Below are positions 12,101-25,140 of a stretch of DNA of 64,000 nucleotides, piece after piece. Positions within the stretch are counted from its first letter, which is position 1; each line of letters opens with the position of its first letter. Both the position numbers and the translations under genes were made by a program. The notes below the pieces were generated by a model. That model saw nothing but the letters and a program-made list of their open reading frames with translations. It ran no database searches and was not told the DNA's origin. The stretch comes from Urechis unicinctus (lineage: Eukaryota; Annelida; Polychaeta; Xenopneusta; Urechidae), in the NCBI GenBank assembly GCA_034190875.2, contig CM067356.1, positions 54,464,102 to 54,528,101 on the forward strand, given 5' to 3'.

Positions 12101-15100
12101 GATAAAATGCTCGATTGCTTGGCTGATTGCAGACTCGCCTAATTAAATCCATAAAAATATCAGCGAGACCCATTTGTGATGGTGCGTTTGGGGGTGTTTG
12201 TGACATACCGCTAGGAACTGCGCCAAAAGACGACGTTTATCCTTAAACACATGACTATCGGCTTCTGTATCGGATTGTACTGTGTATCTTGTAGCTTGAA
12301 CCGAATGCACTTTAGGATGAATACGACTCATACATTATCATTTGGCCTCCATTATGCTGCATACATCTAAACTATGGTACCCGTAGCACTATCCTATCGC
12401 ACACTCCTAGGATCTTAATAGGCATAAGACTGAGAGCATAGGCGCTTCTGTCGTTTTTTGTCGTAAAACACCAGCTTTACGGTCACCCTGGCAGCTGTCA
12501 AATAGCTTGTTTGATCACACAAGCTCGTTCATACACCGTCTGGGTGTCGGTTCAGCTGTTGTCAGCTACCTGGATATCGACGTTTGAAGAAACACTGATA
12601 ATATGCCAACATTGTTTGGCTGGTTACATCATGCCGAAAGCAGCAAGAATTTCGTTATCTTAGAACTACGCACCAGGGCCAAGTTGCAGACACGTAGTCT
12701 TAAGAGCTGGCAGCAAATGTTTTGGTGTGAATGAAGTGCTTTTAGAATGAATGCAAGAGTTTTTCGTTATTTCAACCAATGAATTGCAATCGTTAAAATT
12801 GTTTTCTCACTTGAATGCTTGGCCAAGAGTTAATGGCCTACAACAATATAATGAGCCCACCCACATCTGTTGAACAGAAGATTGGTGTTAAAGCAAGATG
12901 AAGAAATCCCTAATACCTTTTGGACTGATTGTGTTGAGCTTAAACGAATCCGCCAAGACACATTATAGATTTGGCAAGCTCAGCTTATTCTAATTGTTAA
13001 GATATCTTCTTATCACAGTAGTTGCCTGACGTCTCCAATCACAGCGATGAGTTATGATATAGACGTATGTATCGCAATTAAATCGGTTCTTAAGTAGGCT
13101 AACATTGCGTGGACATTAATCTCATGATTTGATAAGAGTATTGTAAAACACACATTCCGAGAGAAACTAGGTAACCATTTGCTACAATTTATCATTGATT
13201 AAAATATTTGATTGACTAGTTAATCAAGCAGTAACAAATCTTCTCTTCTTCCCAGTCCCCAATCAATCCTTTATCATGTCTACAGCCCAATAGCAGTTGC
13301 CACGCAGTTATCAATCGCTGTAACGAATGGTGGTATATTCTGCGGTTTCTATGTTGTATCATAGCTCAATTGGTTTATTGGTTATAGGCATGCATTTGAA
13401 AATGGTCATCAACAATAAAATTGAACTTGGAAGATAGTTTGCCTTTTCCCGGGGTTTTTGCTGACTTTACGTCAACATTTTTAAATAGTGAGTCGCATAT
13501 AAAACCGTTGAATAAGCAAATTAAATAATGGTCAAGAAACAACATTGTTATGAGACAATGCAAATCGCGTTTCATATTGTGCATTCATTGAAACTGGTAA
13601 AAGAAGTATAGGAAATCGGATTTTACTAGGGCCATATACAACCCTGGGTAACCGTTTTAGGAATGCAATTTCCGAAACCAGTTGGCTAATGGAAAGTGTG
13701 TTTTGAAGTTTTTTGATTTAATGCCCTTTTAAACAGCACCATATCCCACCATGATGTCTAATCTACCTTGTTTTATTGTTCCTCTTTGCTTTCAATTAAC
13801 GAGTACTTTCGGGAAGTACGACCGATTGTATTCAAAAACCATCATACCTCGCAAAACCACAGTTAGCGATTGGTTGTATTAATTAGATGCCGCATCTTTA
13901 GAACCAATTCTCGGTAACGTATTTACAATCGTTTGCAATATAGATTAATAATACATATATACATTTCTAACGCTAACTTCTTTTGTCATCTGTCTCTACG
14001 ACCATTTGCTAGATATTGCTAGATAAAGTGACTTTGGTCGATCAACCAGGAAAATGAATTCCAATATAGCTGCATAATTGCCTCGATGCAGAATAATGCT
14101 GTATGTGTCTCGAAGTTATATGCCTTTTCAAATAATTCTTCGTGATCCAGGAGGAATGGAATGATGGAGGCTGTGAGGGGAGAGCCAGGGTTGGGTTAAT
14201 ATATGTTGATGAAAATACGACGGTTAGTATATCATTATCAATGTTGCAATAGTTGCAATATGTGTTCAGTCGGATCATCGTGGTCTTGGCAAAACCAATA
14301 AAATCATTCGATGGAAGCAGATACATACACCAGTGCTCGGGCAGTCAAGAGCAAGAACTTAAATATGTTTTGAAGTAAGAGATTCTTGTACCCGACATCA
14401 GTGGTTATTATGAACTGATCAGGTACTTACTTGGAAACGTACCAGTAGACAAGATGATTGTAGGACCTGGATAATTTCGTTAAGCAAATATGACCATTGT
14501 TTCATCGATGTTTGAGAGTGGCAGATACTTCTCTCTCCCGGGTGAATTACGCGAATTGAGTGCCACTCTGCAGCGCTCAGCAGTGTCACGTATCGCATCC
14601 GACGCGCCTGCGCTGTATGATGCTGTGTTCTATCTCCGCGTAAATAAATACTGACCAACCATGTCAGAATGTGATAGATTGCCTTTGAAATTTTAAGTGA
14701 ATAAGTGCTTTTACGTATTTGTATCTGACCACTGTAACAGTATTTAGAGCTAACTGTACAACTTCAAATCCGATCTAGCAAAATGAAAACGCATTTGAAT
14801 GGTGATAGGCATGTACAAATACTGGAATCTTTTACGTTAGTCGAAATACATTTTTGTTAATATGTTAAGAACGCACGCTTTATCTTTGACTACTGATTTG
14901 GGGGAATTTGTTCACTGGGAAATAAGCCAAACAATGATATAATGACGTATTTTACTATCTGGAATTGCATTATTGAAAGAGGGGTGGTTTACTCTGGAGA
15001 CCTCCGCAGCTTATACAACACTTTGACAACAATTGGTTTACGCATGCGTTATAATATTCACAAGGTTTCTAACGACGCGGGTTTGTGCCAAGAACAGGCT

Positions 15101-15538
15101 GTTAACATTCATTTATACAGATACGATGACGTATATACTGATCAGATCCAGCGGCAAAAGGCACATAACAACTTTATTTGATATAAGATAGAAACAGAGG
15201 GTTTGCGATATGCTAACATGGTTGACTGGTAAAATCCATTTAATAAGACAGACGAGGGAAAACGCTTCGGAAGGCTGCGCGATCGGTAGGCGGTGGTGTG
15301 TTTTGGAGTGTATAAGGACAGATAGCCATTTACTTCAATCAATTACACCTTTTATCCTAACACATCTGTCACAGACTGGACCCTATGGCCTGTCACCGTT
15401 CGTTTAAGCAACCTCTCGTCTAATGCTCCCTTGAGGGTCTCCATCATTTTCAAAGAGCTAAATAGAATTAACAACGACGATTTACATCACACGATATATC
15501 TGAGAGGCGTGGGTTTTCAATACTTCGTGAGTTAACAA
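9194..15538. repeat. Recent tandem duplicate, copy 2 of the ~6.35 kb unit
   Basis: This 6345 bp segment directly follows copy 1 in the same orientation and is nearly identical to it along its whole length. The offset drifts from 6394 at the left end to 6345 at the right end because of small indels. It carries the same short open frames (9591, 9859, 11605), with only a few residue changes. No intact gene is recognisable. Head-to-tail order and sharp boundaries at a sequence shared by all three junctions point to unequal homologous exchange between pre-existing diverged repeats. Confidence 0.93.
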
Positions 15539-16940
15539 GTGACATGCGCCGTGAACGTGTCGCCTGACGTGACCCACATCATGTACGCACCTGTTATAAG
15601 CAAGAGCCTTACAGTCGCCAGTCTGTGTGTCAAGTGCTTCTATGATTTTGTGGGATCTTCTATATTTAGAATGACCATTAAGATCAACATTACCTATGCA
15701 CATAATGCTATATTTGACAATGATAGATCCCCCATATCGATTTCCTGAGTCAACCACTTCGCAAGAATCATCAAATATTTCCCTTCGAAGCAAGTAAAGC
15801 TAAGCAGGATCATATGAGTTACCAGCAAAGCCCAAAACAATTGATTTTAAATGTTCTGCTATTGTGTATAAGGATGCATTAATAATACATTTTTAGGATG
15901 CATTTTAGCGGGTGATTTTTTTTTCCCGATCAATTCATATTTGAATTCGCTCATAGGCATCAGTAACAGCCAGATTAAATCTGTGACATGGGTATATGAC
16001 CAAGACGTCACTGTCTACCATGATACGGTTCGCCAACCCCTTACTGATGCGCAGACAAAGTGTGTAATTGTTTGTTAAGAAAATCCCTGCTGCCTTCTGA
16101 CGTATCTGATGTCAATATTATCATTCAATCTGTATGTGTTATGTTATATTGCGTAAAGCCTGATTTAGTTAAGTCTCCACAAATGTGCGAATGAAATCCG
16201 AGTAGATGTTTTCGGGGTAACAAGTATCATTATCTCAGCAAAGTACTGCTTATATTCATTGTGTTGTTTGTCTTAGCTGAAATGCTGTTCTGGCTTTGGA
16301 TGCCAACCACACTGCCGGACCGTATATGATACAATTTGTCATACAGTTTAGATTGGCTCATAGCACGCTTACTCGCCAATTCTGTCCTGATGTAGTCACT
16401 CAAGCAAGTTACGTCATTGTATTATATCATATTGTTTGTTCGTTGAAGAAAGCAGGTATCTGATTCATTCCCATTTGTGTACCAAGTGATGTACCATACG
16501 CATTCGTGATGGAATTAGTATCCCCCAAGTAAATGTGATGTTTACATACTGAGGTAACTCCATATTTCTTTCTGCAGTTATAACTAGCATCTACTTACAA
16601 TTTTGTATTGAATGGATTACTGCGTATACATAGCAACAGCAGCTTCCTCGCGCTTACCAATCACTTCTGAAAACTGTTACATATATTGATTTTAGACCAG
16701 TATTGCCCAATAGATCAATCTCATGGGAGGCATGATCATGAACTATATAATAAAATCTTCTAAATTAAATGCGGTGGTTCGCTTTTCCATGAATATACGG
16801 TGGTTTCGTTCGCCCTATATGACATTACTCCGTGCAGTATTGCTATGGCACGATAGAAAAATATTATATGTAGGTTTTATTAACATTGTGATGCCGGATT
16901 TTGAAAATGGCTACACTATCATTCGTGTACTAAACTGATA
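15539..16940. repeat. Older, diverged right-hand partial copy of the unit
   Basis: After about 50 bp identical to both other junctions, this sequence abruptly becomes clearly diverged from 2850 onward in copy 1, but stays collinear. Thus 15950-16160 matches 3240-3450, 16289-16380 matches 3583-3680, 16400 matches about 4558, and 16697 ('accagtattgcccaatagat') matches 4847. The match fades after about 16940. The frame equivalent to the 79-codon frame at 3209 is interrupted by a stop here and has many amino-acid changes, so it shows no sign of coding constraint. Confidence 0.8.
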
Positions 16941-17463
16941 TGACTATTATTGGTTACAATTTCTGCATTAACCATTTTTTATAAATATTAACCGGATTGG
17001 CAAATGTGGTTTAAGAAAGCAACAACTCCTCTCTACTGTGGATCTAATTAAATATAACTACAGCTTAATTTAATTGATTGATGATATTTAACTACAGTGA
17101 ACAAGGATACAACATTATGCAAATGTCTTAGCCATGATAAATGTCATATCCTTGGGCATATGAGCCTCAATCAGGGGCCAGCACAAACATGAACTTTCCC
17201 ATTCAAGCTAGAATCAATCACATTCTTAGTCAGGCTTATCCCAACAAAGGCATTCTCCATAAACTTTGCTGCTATGGCAGCTGTCTTCCATCTTAGAGTC
17301 AGCCAATAACAACAAATTGAATATGGTATTTTTCTGTTGAAAGTAAGTCTTTCACAGGATTAATACATAATACACGGTGCCCTGGACGAACACAATGGGA
17401 AAGATTTGACTCAGAGATGTTAGCCCCTAATCATAGTGTCAGCCATGATAACGGATTTATGTA
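16941..17463. other. AT-rich spacer with one faint repeat match
   Basis: There is no gene here. The segment at about 17275-17350 resembles 18268-18345: a shared 'cagctg' is followed by 'catcttag', 'gtcagcc' and a run ending in a CTTTCA motif. This makes it another old duplicate fragment. The rest shows nothing I can identify. Confidence 0.4.
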
Positions 17464-17506
17464 TAGATATATATATATATAGATATATATATATATATAT
17501 ATATAT

Positions 17507-17543
<37 letters not shown>

Positions 17544-17706
17544 TATAGATATAGATATAGATATAGATATATAGATCTCTATATATCTATATATAGATAT
17601 GGATATATATACATATAGATCTATCTCTATATAGATATATCGTATATATATATAGAGGAAGAGATATATCCATATATATATATCCATTTATATATATATT
17701 CATATA

Positions 17707-17745
<39 letters not shown>

Positions 17746-17849
17746 TTTTATATATATATATCCATATATTTATATATATATATCCATATATATTTATATA
17801 TATCCATATATATATATATATATCCATATATATATATCCATATATATAA
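17464..17849. repeat. Compound TA microsatellite
   Basis: About 385 bp is made almost wholly of alternating AT. The left half carries G-containing interruptions (GATATA-type). The right half carries C-containing ones (TATCCATATATA-type). The tract is self-complementary in many registers and could extrude cruciforms. Open frames read through it (for example the YIYIYI strings) are artefacts of the dinucleotide. Confidence 0.97.
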
Positions 17850-18950
17850 ACGCACAAATATTACCAAAAATTATTATGACAAGAAATTGGTAACTATGAC
17901 TAAGCATAACTGGTATTTACTGCCATATAGTCTTTAATCCTTCCGAGCAAGGGGCAGGTAGAAAAAGTTAATAACAACCCAGTACTTATAAGCTTGCTCT
18001 TTATGCATTGTTGATATGCCACAGTCCCAGTTATACACTGACCAAGACAATATAGTTTGTTCGGATGGCATCGTATTCAGTACAGGATGAAACTGGAATA
18101 TGTAGTAGATTCGCCAAAAATCCATTCTTTAAGCTGGTGCATTTCAGCACAAAAACATTTAAAACAGAATGCAGTGAACTGTATGTTTTTAAAATGTTTC
18201 CCACCCACGGGAAAGCTTATCACGCGCTTTTGCAGGCATCTCACATACGAAATTAGCCCCTTTCTGTTTTTTAAACAGCTGACAGTCATCTTAGCGTCAG
18301 CCTATGACCGCAAGTTGTTATTCTTTTGAAAGCAGGGCTTTCAAGAAATATAAGCATGATACATGATGTCTTATACTAGCGACATGAGCAAGGTCATATG
18401 TGACTGATAATAGGATACGAGACAATAAATGGCCTCTAATGTTGTTCTTTGTGACTAGCCAAGGCTTAATTGAATAATAAATAAGTGCCTGCTTTGATCA
18501 GCAACTAAACTAAATCAAATGTGTTACTGCCGTCATGGTTGGCTGGTCGAATCTATTTACTAATACGTATGAAGGCAACCCGCATGAGATGGCGTATTGG
18601 GATTAACCACTTTCAGCTCATGGTCCTTAAACGCGTCATGCAGTTAACATGCAATATGCATCGTCAAAGTATCGCGTCAAGTGGCGCACTTTACGTACGC
18701 ATCGGTTCGGATCTACAGCTTTACATTAGCCCTGTTTGCATATCAAACATCTTCAACAACTGTCGTGGGCTCGTGTATGATATGGATGGCCATTTATCCT
18801 TATATCTGCTTGGTATGACCATGCTAAAATACCTCGCTCGATTTCCTGAGTCAATCGTATCGAATGCATCACTTAATGTGTCATATTTAAACATGAAGAA
18901 GCATTCTGTTTATCTCAGGTTACGTGAGTTACAAGAGAAGCTCTAAATAT
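17850..18950. repeat. Highly diverged copy of unit blocks
   Basis: The segment at 17870-18050 matches 2440-2620, and 18521-18870 matches the block at 8870-9410. Landmarks in common are 'catggttggctgg', the 'gtcaagtggcgcactttacgtacgca' region against the 'catgtacgcacct' region, 'gtgggctc', and 'cgatttcctgagtcaa'. The order is the same as in the 6.35 kb units, but identity is clearly lower, so this copy is older. It keeps both blocks that the other copies hold only singly. Confidence 0.65.
18521..18946 (+). other. 141-codon open frame inside a diverged repeat; probably chance
   Basis: This is the second longest open frame in the window, running from ATG to TAA with a basic, leucine-rich product and no recognisable domain. 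It lies within a repeat block whose other copies (2800-3060, 8870-9410, 15210-15740) do not keep the frame open. In them the equivalent frame is cut after about 65 codons or less. That argues against a conserved protein. About one or two frames of this length are expected by chance in 64 kb at this base composition (my rough estimate). Confidence 0.15.
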
Positions 18951-20130
18951 ATGTTACTGATCTATGTAAAAATGTACATTCATAAAAATATAAAGGATTT
19001 ATTTGGGTGGGTGACAATTCTTCCTGGTCCAAAATAAATCTAATTGGTATTTGGCCAAGTGTATCGCGATGGGCCATCAAACAGGTATTACTAACTGTCA
19101 ATTCTTTCTGTGACTCTAGATCTTAGCCCTTCGTTAATGGTGCCCGTGATAATTAGCCCCACCAAAACTCCTGTGCAGACCAATGCTGCGATTGTGCGCT
19201 CATAAAATTCCACGCACCTTTTAGGGTATACGAGTGACGTAACTACTAAATCTTAACGTACTATGTCATACTCAGTTAAGCCGGATTTTGCAAGTCGATG
19301 CAAATCTACGAAATATTTTCTAGTCGCTATGGTTTCCGGCTTACAAGTAACATAATTACACTTATGTAATCCGAACAGCACTCGCTATTTCCAAGAATAA
19401 TCATCGCTCTCAATATGTTTTTGTCGGGGCTTGATAGCAGTTGCGACATGCAATGCCAGCAGGATGGTTGACCATTAAACACACGAAATACATATCTGAT
19501 TGAGCCATGCTACGCCATTGTATAACATAATACAAATTGTTTTGCCTATCAAGAAGCGTGCGCTCCATTGTTGAATCTATCATTACGATGATGTCAATTC
19601 CTTAATGACCTTTATTCCAGTTTGCTGAAACAAAGAGGTTTATTGTACCCATTCGGAATTTAATTCATCACGAATCTTGTCATTATAATCCTTCAGGCAA
19701 TAGGAATGAAAGTGAGATAAGACCATACTGAAAGCCCTCCGCGTTATCGCATGTTAAATATGAGTTGGCTTTGTCGATGATGTCCTTAAATAGCATCCAC
19801 AATAGCACCATGCTGGCGTGATATTAGCTATCTAACAAAGCTCAATCCAGCAAAATATATGAAAAGAATGTCTGCAAAAATGCTCATTTATACTATGGTA
19901 AGAACATTAAACGCACTAAATGCATCAATGTACAGTCGCAATATTACAAAGTAACAAACGTAGCTGACAATAACACAGTGACACCTGTCATTACAGCAAG
20001 TAAAACACACTGCGAAGACACTCATAAGTTGATTTATGTTCAGCAGGCGCTTTGTCGCTGACATAGTTTTCAGCAATATGTAATTATCTAAACTATGATT
20101 ACCACTACAGGTACATGATGGTAAGCCAGC
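18951..20130. repeat. Another highly diverged copy of unit blocks
   Basis: Several ordered matches to the 6.35 kb unit are visible. The segment at 19110-19300 matches 3270-3480 (landmark 'tactcagttaagccggatttt' against 'gcgtaaagcctgattt'). The segment at 19420-19530 matches 3560-3680. At 19830-19900 ('caatccagcaaaatatatga') it resembles 1320-1440, and 20080-20115 ('atctaaactatg') resembles 6023-6050. The matches are short and interrupted, so the copy is old or rearranged. No supported gene is present. Confidence 0.5.
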
Positions 20131-21110
20131 AAGCTAGTAAAGCTTTTTCTTTTGACTTTGTCCTCTCAGAGAGCCCAAAGTGGCTGCAGCTACGCCAAAT
20201 GGCAAGATATATACGCCACAATTGTTTGTTTAAAGCCTGCCCCGGATCACATGCATGTTAAATGAAGTCATCGAAATGAACAACAAGGAATGTAATGCGG
20301 AACAATGGGTGAGCGCCCATACTGTTTTAAGTGACCATCCAATGCTTCATCAAATATAGGACATGTGCGTTGTTTATCAGCTTATTAAAATGTTAACTCC
20401 TAGACCAAACCAGACGTATGTGCACGGTCGCATACGTCACATTAAAAAGCATTCAGCTTATCTAGAAATTCAATTTTCACAGCAGATTGGATAGCAAAAA
20501 GTAATTACTCTGCTCTTCATACAGATCGGTTCTCCATCCGTCCTTATGACGACATATCAATAGCGCTTACATTGTATTTAGCAATTTGCTAGACGAACTA
20601 TGATATATACAGCTTTTTGTTACGATATATCGCACATCAATTTGTTCATAAGCAGGCCAGTATTGCGAAGGTCGTCAATCATATGTGTCACATGATCGCG
20701 AGCCATCGAATTACATTTCCAAATGGAATGCGTCCGTGTGTTCTGCAAGAAATTTACGTTGACTTCGACCTTCGTTTATGACATTATCAATGAGTAAGCG
20801 CATGACGATGCAGGGTCTAAGACTTCTACATGTCTTTACAGCGTATAGGCTAATAACTTCCATGCGCTGTGCCCATTTGATTACATCGGCTATGTCTCCA
20901 TGCTTATACACCTCAGTAAAGTTACTCACGCGTACGGGTTTCGTTCTATTTAACATAAAACATTCAGTAACTGATGGCTCATAGCAACTAAATGAGTGTT
21001 CATAGGTTGCTCAATAAAACAACAATAAAGTGCAGGCGAAGTCTATATTATCTTAATTCACAACGATGTTTTGCGAAACTAGATTTTGCAAACTGAATTT
21101 ATTGCTGATA
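20131..21110. other. Spacer; nothing identified
   Basis: AT-rich DNA with no clear repeat match. An 81-codon minus-strand frame (20711-20956) has a protein-like residue mix (KHGDIADVIKWAQRMEV) but no recognised family, so I do not call it a gene. Confidence 0.3.
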
Positions 21111-21116
21111 AACTAA

Positions 21117-21480
21117 TTGCAGTCGGTTTTTGCAGATCACCTGGCAATAGCAAGTTCTCATCGCTCCATCTCCCACAGGAGGCTGACAACATCACAAAGC
21201 AACGCATATGTAGAGGACAACTATAGGAGGGCAGGTATTGACCACATCAACGCATCCATCCCATTCTCTCTAGCATCGCGCCTGCTTGCCTGTGTGGCCA
21301 CTGGCGTGTTGCACATTGACGGAGCTGCCTGTATGCTGGTCCCCGGCTGCTGCAGCTGGATAGCGCGCTCAGTAGAGGGCTAGGAAGTGTACCGCATTCG
21401 CAGTCGCAGCAGCATCTTCTAAGGTCGACCCGGCTACCCTCGCTCGAGTGCCGCGTGCACTTACCCCTTAACACGTGGAT
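21117..21480. other. GC-rich island with splice-like borders, function unknown
   Basis: This is visibly richer in G+C than its surroundings, especially 21250-21475, and CpG is frequent. It is open on both strands: 88 codons on plus (21117-21383) and 75 codons on minus (21247-21474). A pyrimidine-tract acceptor-like site (tttttgcag) ends at 21135, and a GTATG-type donor-like site lies at 21235. I recognise no protein. It could be an exon, an inserted mobile-element fragment, or a short CpG island. Confidence 0.3.
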
Positions 21481-22800
21481 ATACGAATGCTAACACTGTA
21501 TGGATATATCGTCTGTCCTAGGCATGTGATTGGAGTCCGTTGGAGTGTACGTGTTATGATTGAAAGTGTTGTATGTGTGGAGGGGAGTTGAGAAGGGGAG
21601 TGGGGCTATTGGTGTCGCCATGCAAGCCCTCACTAGCCCATTGGAGTACCTGCTCTGCTTTACCAAGTGTTCCCGTCAGCTGCTTGACGCCACACCCCCA
21701 CCACCACCCGTACACCATCCCGTGGTATGTACTTACTTCATGTCAACACTTAAACTGGTTTCGGTTTCTATATAGCATGCTGTCGGGATATCTTTAAGTG
21801 GTTTTGGAAACCTTAATATGTCATACTTCCCAATGAATCTACAATCTCTTTGGGATACAATGGCATATTAAGCTTTGAATTAGTAGATTAAAGCATGCTC
21901 ATTCATCACGGTATATTCTGTGTGCTTAATGTTCAATCAATGATGAATATTTCTTTTGTTGAAATAATGAATTGCCGGATTTGCTGATGCATTCTACTTG
22001 GTTTTGTGTTCGCACATGATACGTGACAAAGTGCACTTCTTGGGGACCATGAATGTTTAAGCCCCGGTCCCTGACTAAATATTAACGTTTCAGCTTGATT
22101 TGTCATCATTTCCGTGAGAATCACACGACAGATAAAGTCGTCGATTAATTCGCCCATTTATTGCAAAACAACGTATATGATTAATAATCGGTTCCATGCC
22201 TTATTGGTTCTCATGTGATGCATCCGTCACCCCCAGTTCAGATATCCTGATTCCTAACAGAGATGTCAATTATATTTGTCCCGACATGGCCATTGACCTG
22301 CTGTCATAACGTCAACTTAGGTTTGACAAATGCATGGGCTTCATTTGCGTACTGCTTGTAAGCCGATGGATGAGACAGATGTCGATGATTCATGTATTAC
22401 TAAACCCGCCTACATAACCCACGTGATACCACCCTATCATAACAGGACAGCTTACTCATTGCGTGTCGCTGGCCGATGCCCAAAAATATGTCGACTCACC
22501 ACAGCAACACAACACAGCGTGTTCGGTTATTGAGTCGAAATTGCATATCTCGCTCACCAAGCTATGATGATAAATCACCCCGGCTTCCAAACAAGCGGAA
22601 CCATTTCCTATTAACGCTATTCCACTTCATTGATGTGATTACACCGCGCGATATGAATGTGGGTGCTGTTATTGCAGGAACACCCTTTCGAAAAGACAGA
22701 TAATTACCGCATTTGGACGTGGCTATTGTCGCGACCTCATGTGTTGCGGCCACTTTATGGCAATCACGACGTGAATGGCTGTTGGGTGTGACATATTACA
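21481..22800. other. Spacer; nothing identified
   Basis: Mixed-composition DNA with a short C-rich stretch at about 21690-21720 followed by a donor-like 'gtggtatgta'. No gene or clear repeat partner was found by eye. Confidence 0.3.
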
Positions 22801-22809
22801 CACGCTTTT

Positions 22810-25140
22810 TTGTCACATCATCGTACATCGCGCATCCCACATTGCGGCGATAGCATTATGTATCTTACCTTCCATCCATCACGCTTAACAGTCGATGTAT
22901 TATGTTAGAGCTCAACGTGCCTTCAACGATTGATTAATGCACGCAGGCCTAAATGTGATTGTTTTATGACGCGTTATGGTGGATGTTATCACCTCGCAAT
23001 CTGTGGTGGTATGTTCTTCCTATATCTTTATGTCAGGCATTCTACACCTTATTGTATGCATCGAGACCCCCCCCCCCACCCCACCCCTTCCGATGGCACA
23101 TACCTCCTGACATTCGATCAGCGTCCCCCCCAGCCCGTAGCACGACATGCTATTCTATGAAAATCTCTCTCCATTTGTAGCCAATTAGCTATCATTACTT
23201 ATGATATCAGGCGTTGTTTTTGCAGGACTAAAACTTGTTACACAGTGAGGATCATACCATGTTGCACATTGACTCGACGCAGCGCGTTTCCCTACACGTG
23301 CGTAAATTACATGTAATCACGTCCGTGCCGTGAGTCATTGCTGTTAAGTAAACTAGTGTCGTTACATTTTGCCTGACGTTCGCGGTGGCATTCGAATGCC
23401 ATTATACGTACACACCAGCAGCCGTCGCATCATTGCAAATGGCCCAGATTTAATTTAAGATGCATCAGGAAGTAGCTAGCACTGACGTTAATTTTGATGC
23501 AGCGACTCGTGCTGTGGGTACACCATCCATTCAAAGCAAAGAACAGAACAGCCGGTAGTCACATTGCGTCACACGAATTATGCTCTTATCTGCATATCTC
23601 TGCAGCGTTAACGTTGACCGTCTGCGTTATAATGTCAGTCGATACTTGCACATGTCACAGTAGATTTTGGCGCTAGAAGCCAGAAACCCACAATTATGAT
23701 AAATAAACCGCTTCTGGCATCGAGGTGAAATCTGCCTTGTTGAATTATTCGCCAAGTTATAAACAACCACCGTTTTTGTGTTTCGTTGCAACGAAACGAC
23801 CCTACTGGCAACAGATATCGCAATTACCCCGGAGGAAACTGTAAATGGACGGAGGTAGACAGACGGAGGTTCCCAAACCTGTTGCAAGTTTTGAGGAGGT
23901 ATTGCTGATGATGCGAGAAGAAATTGAAGTTTGTGGGAACAAATGAGCCATAACAGCAGACCGGTTCATTTGATCACATTGTCAATAATCGCAGCGTACA
24001 AACGCCATGTGTCTTATTTAAACGATTTTTGACAATTTAATAACATTTCTGAGCGAACTTTGATTCGTTCTGATTAACAAAATTATATTCACGCCAATAC
24101 ACCATGTTGTGATTGTAATGTGGCCAACTTCCGGTTGATTTGACAGCTTTGAACAATTACTTTAATTGATGACATTGCCGTGGGTGATCTCATCATCGAA
24201 TGATTTATGGATTGGTGCGTATCCACCGAGGAGGGGGGTGGGGGTGGTTGTAATCGACGCTACCTAGACAGCTTACATCTCAGATCTATTTTCAGATATC
24301 TCCAAAGCGCACTGTCTGGTTGCATTGGTGCTGTAATAAACCACATTTGATCATGATGGATTCTCATTTGTAGTCTCTGCTTAGTCCACCAACGTGTGCT
24401 GCTGACCACTAAACAGCGCTGCTCTAATTGTGTATCACCAACAAGTCGCAATTCGTTTTTTAAGCTGAGCTGAGACTTTTCTGTATTTTTCATCTTACAC
24501 GCACACACTTGTTAACATTTAACTTCCATCGATAGATAAAAAGTGTCGCAGTTTAAAATAGCATCTACTCGCAGCAAGCCTGAAGTGGAAGGCTCTATGA
24601 GGCACTATTACGCTTCTATGATGGTATGCATTAGTGAAACCCATTGCTCTCATAATCATTTTATATGGAGAAAAAAAACATCTTCGACTGAAATGCACCT
24701 TTAGCTAATGCAACATCGGAATAGTACATTTTGTCGAGTCGCAAAAATTATATTCATACAATCAACGTCTTGGTAGCTGACATAGAGCACGAAGCACCAA
24801 TTTTTTTTCAACACGCAATTACAAGGAAACACATTCTCTCCCTGTTATTGACAAAGTAAACACGAAATCAACATACAATGCAAAACCCCTAGCCGTATTT
24901 TTCTTCCTCATTCATATGCTTCGATCACGGATATTGTGATACTAATAGCAGAAGATAAGGTGGGATGTACCAGGCGATCAAAGTATCCAATTCGAGTGCT
25001 AGTGCAATAATGTTTCCCAAATTACATCCAATGTTTTTTGGCGAACGTAAACAAAGTCGTTATTGACAGGTATTTTCTACTGTCCCTGCTCTTTCTGGTT
25101 TGATGAACCTCATACGTCTTGTTCATGCAGCTAAACATGA
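22810..25140. repeat. Second repeat family, copy 1
   Basis: An ordered series of landmarks recurs in copies 2 and 3. First comes a C-rich stretch followed by 'gacattcgatcagc' (23111), then 'gatgcagcgactcgtgctg' (23498), then 'cgaatgatttatggattgg' (24197) followed by G-rich DNA. The segment at 25010-25130 (around 'gtttcccaaattacatc' and 'tttgatgaac') matches 31725-31815. Identity is low, with many indels. No gene is recognisable. Confidence 0.65.
23067..23087. repeat. C-run, possible G-quadruplex on the minus strand
   Basis: Eleven C are followed by A, four C, A and four C. On the minus strand this gives enough G-runs separated by single T for a G-quadruplex. It falls at the start of the second repeat family. 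Homopolymer length here is also prone to sequencing error. Confidence 0.8.

Noticed and set aside
17457..17937. Three frames of 75-76 codons rich in Tyr and Ile
   Set aside because: They are translations of the TA microsatellite.
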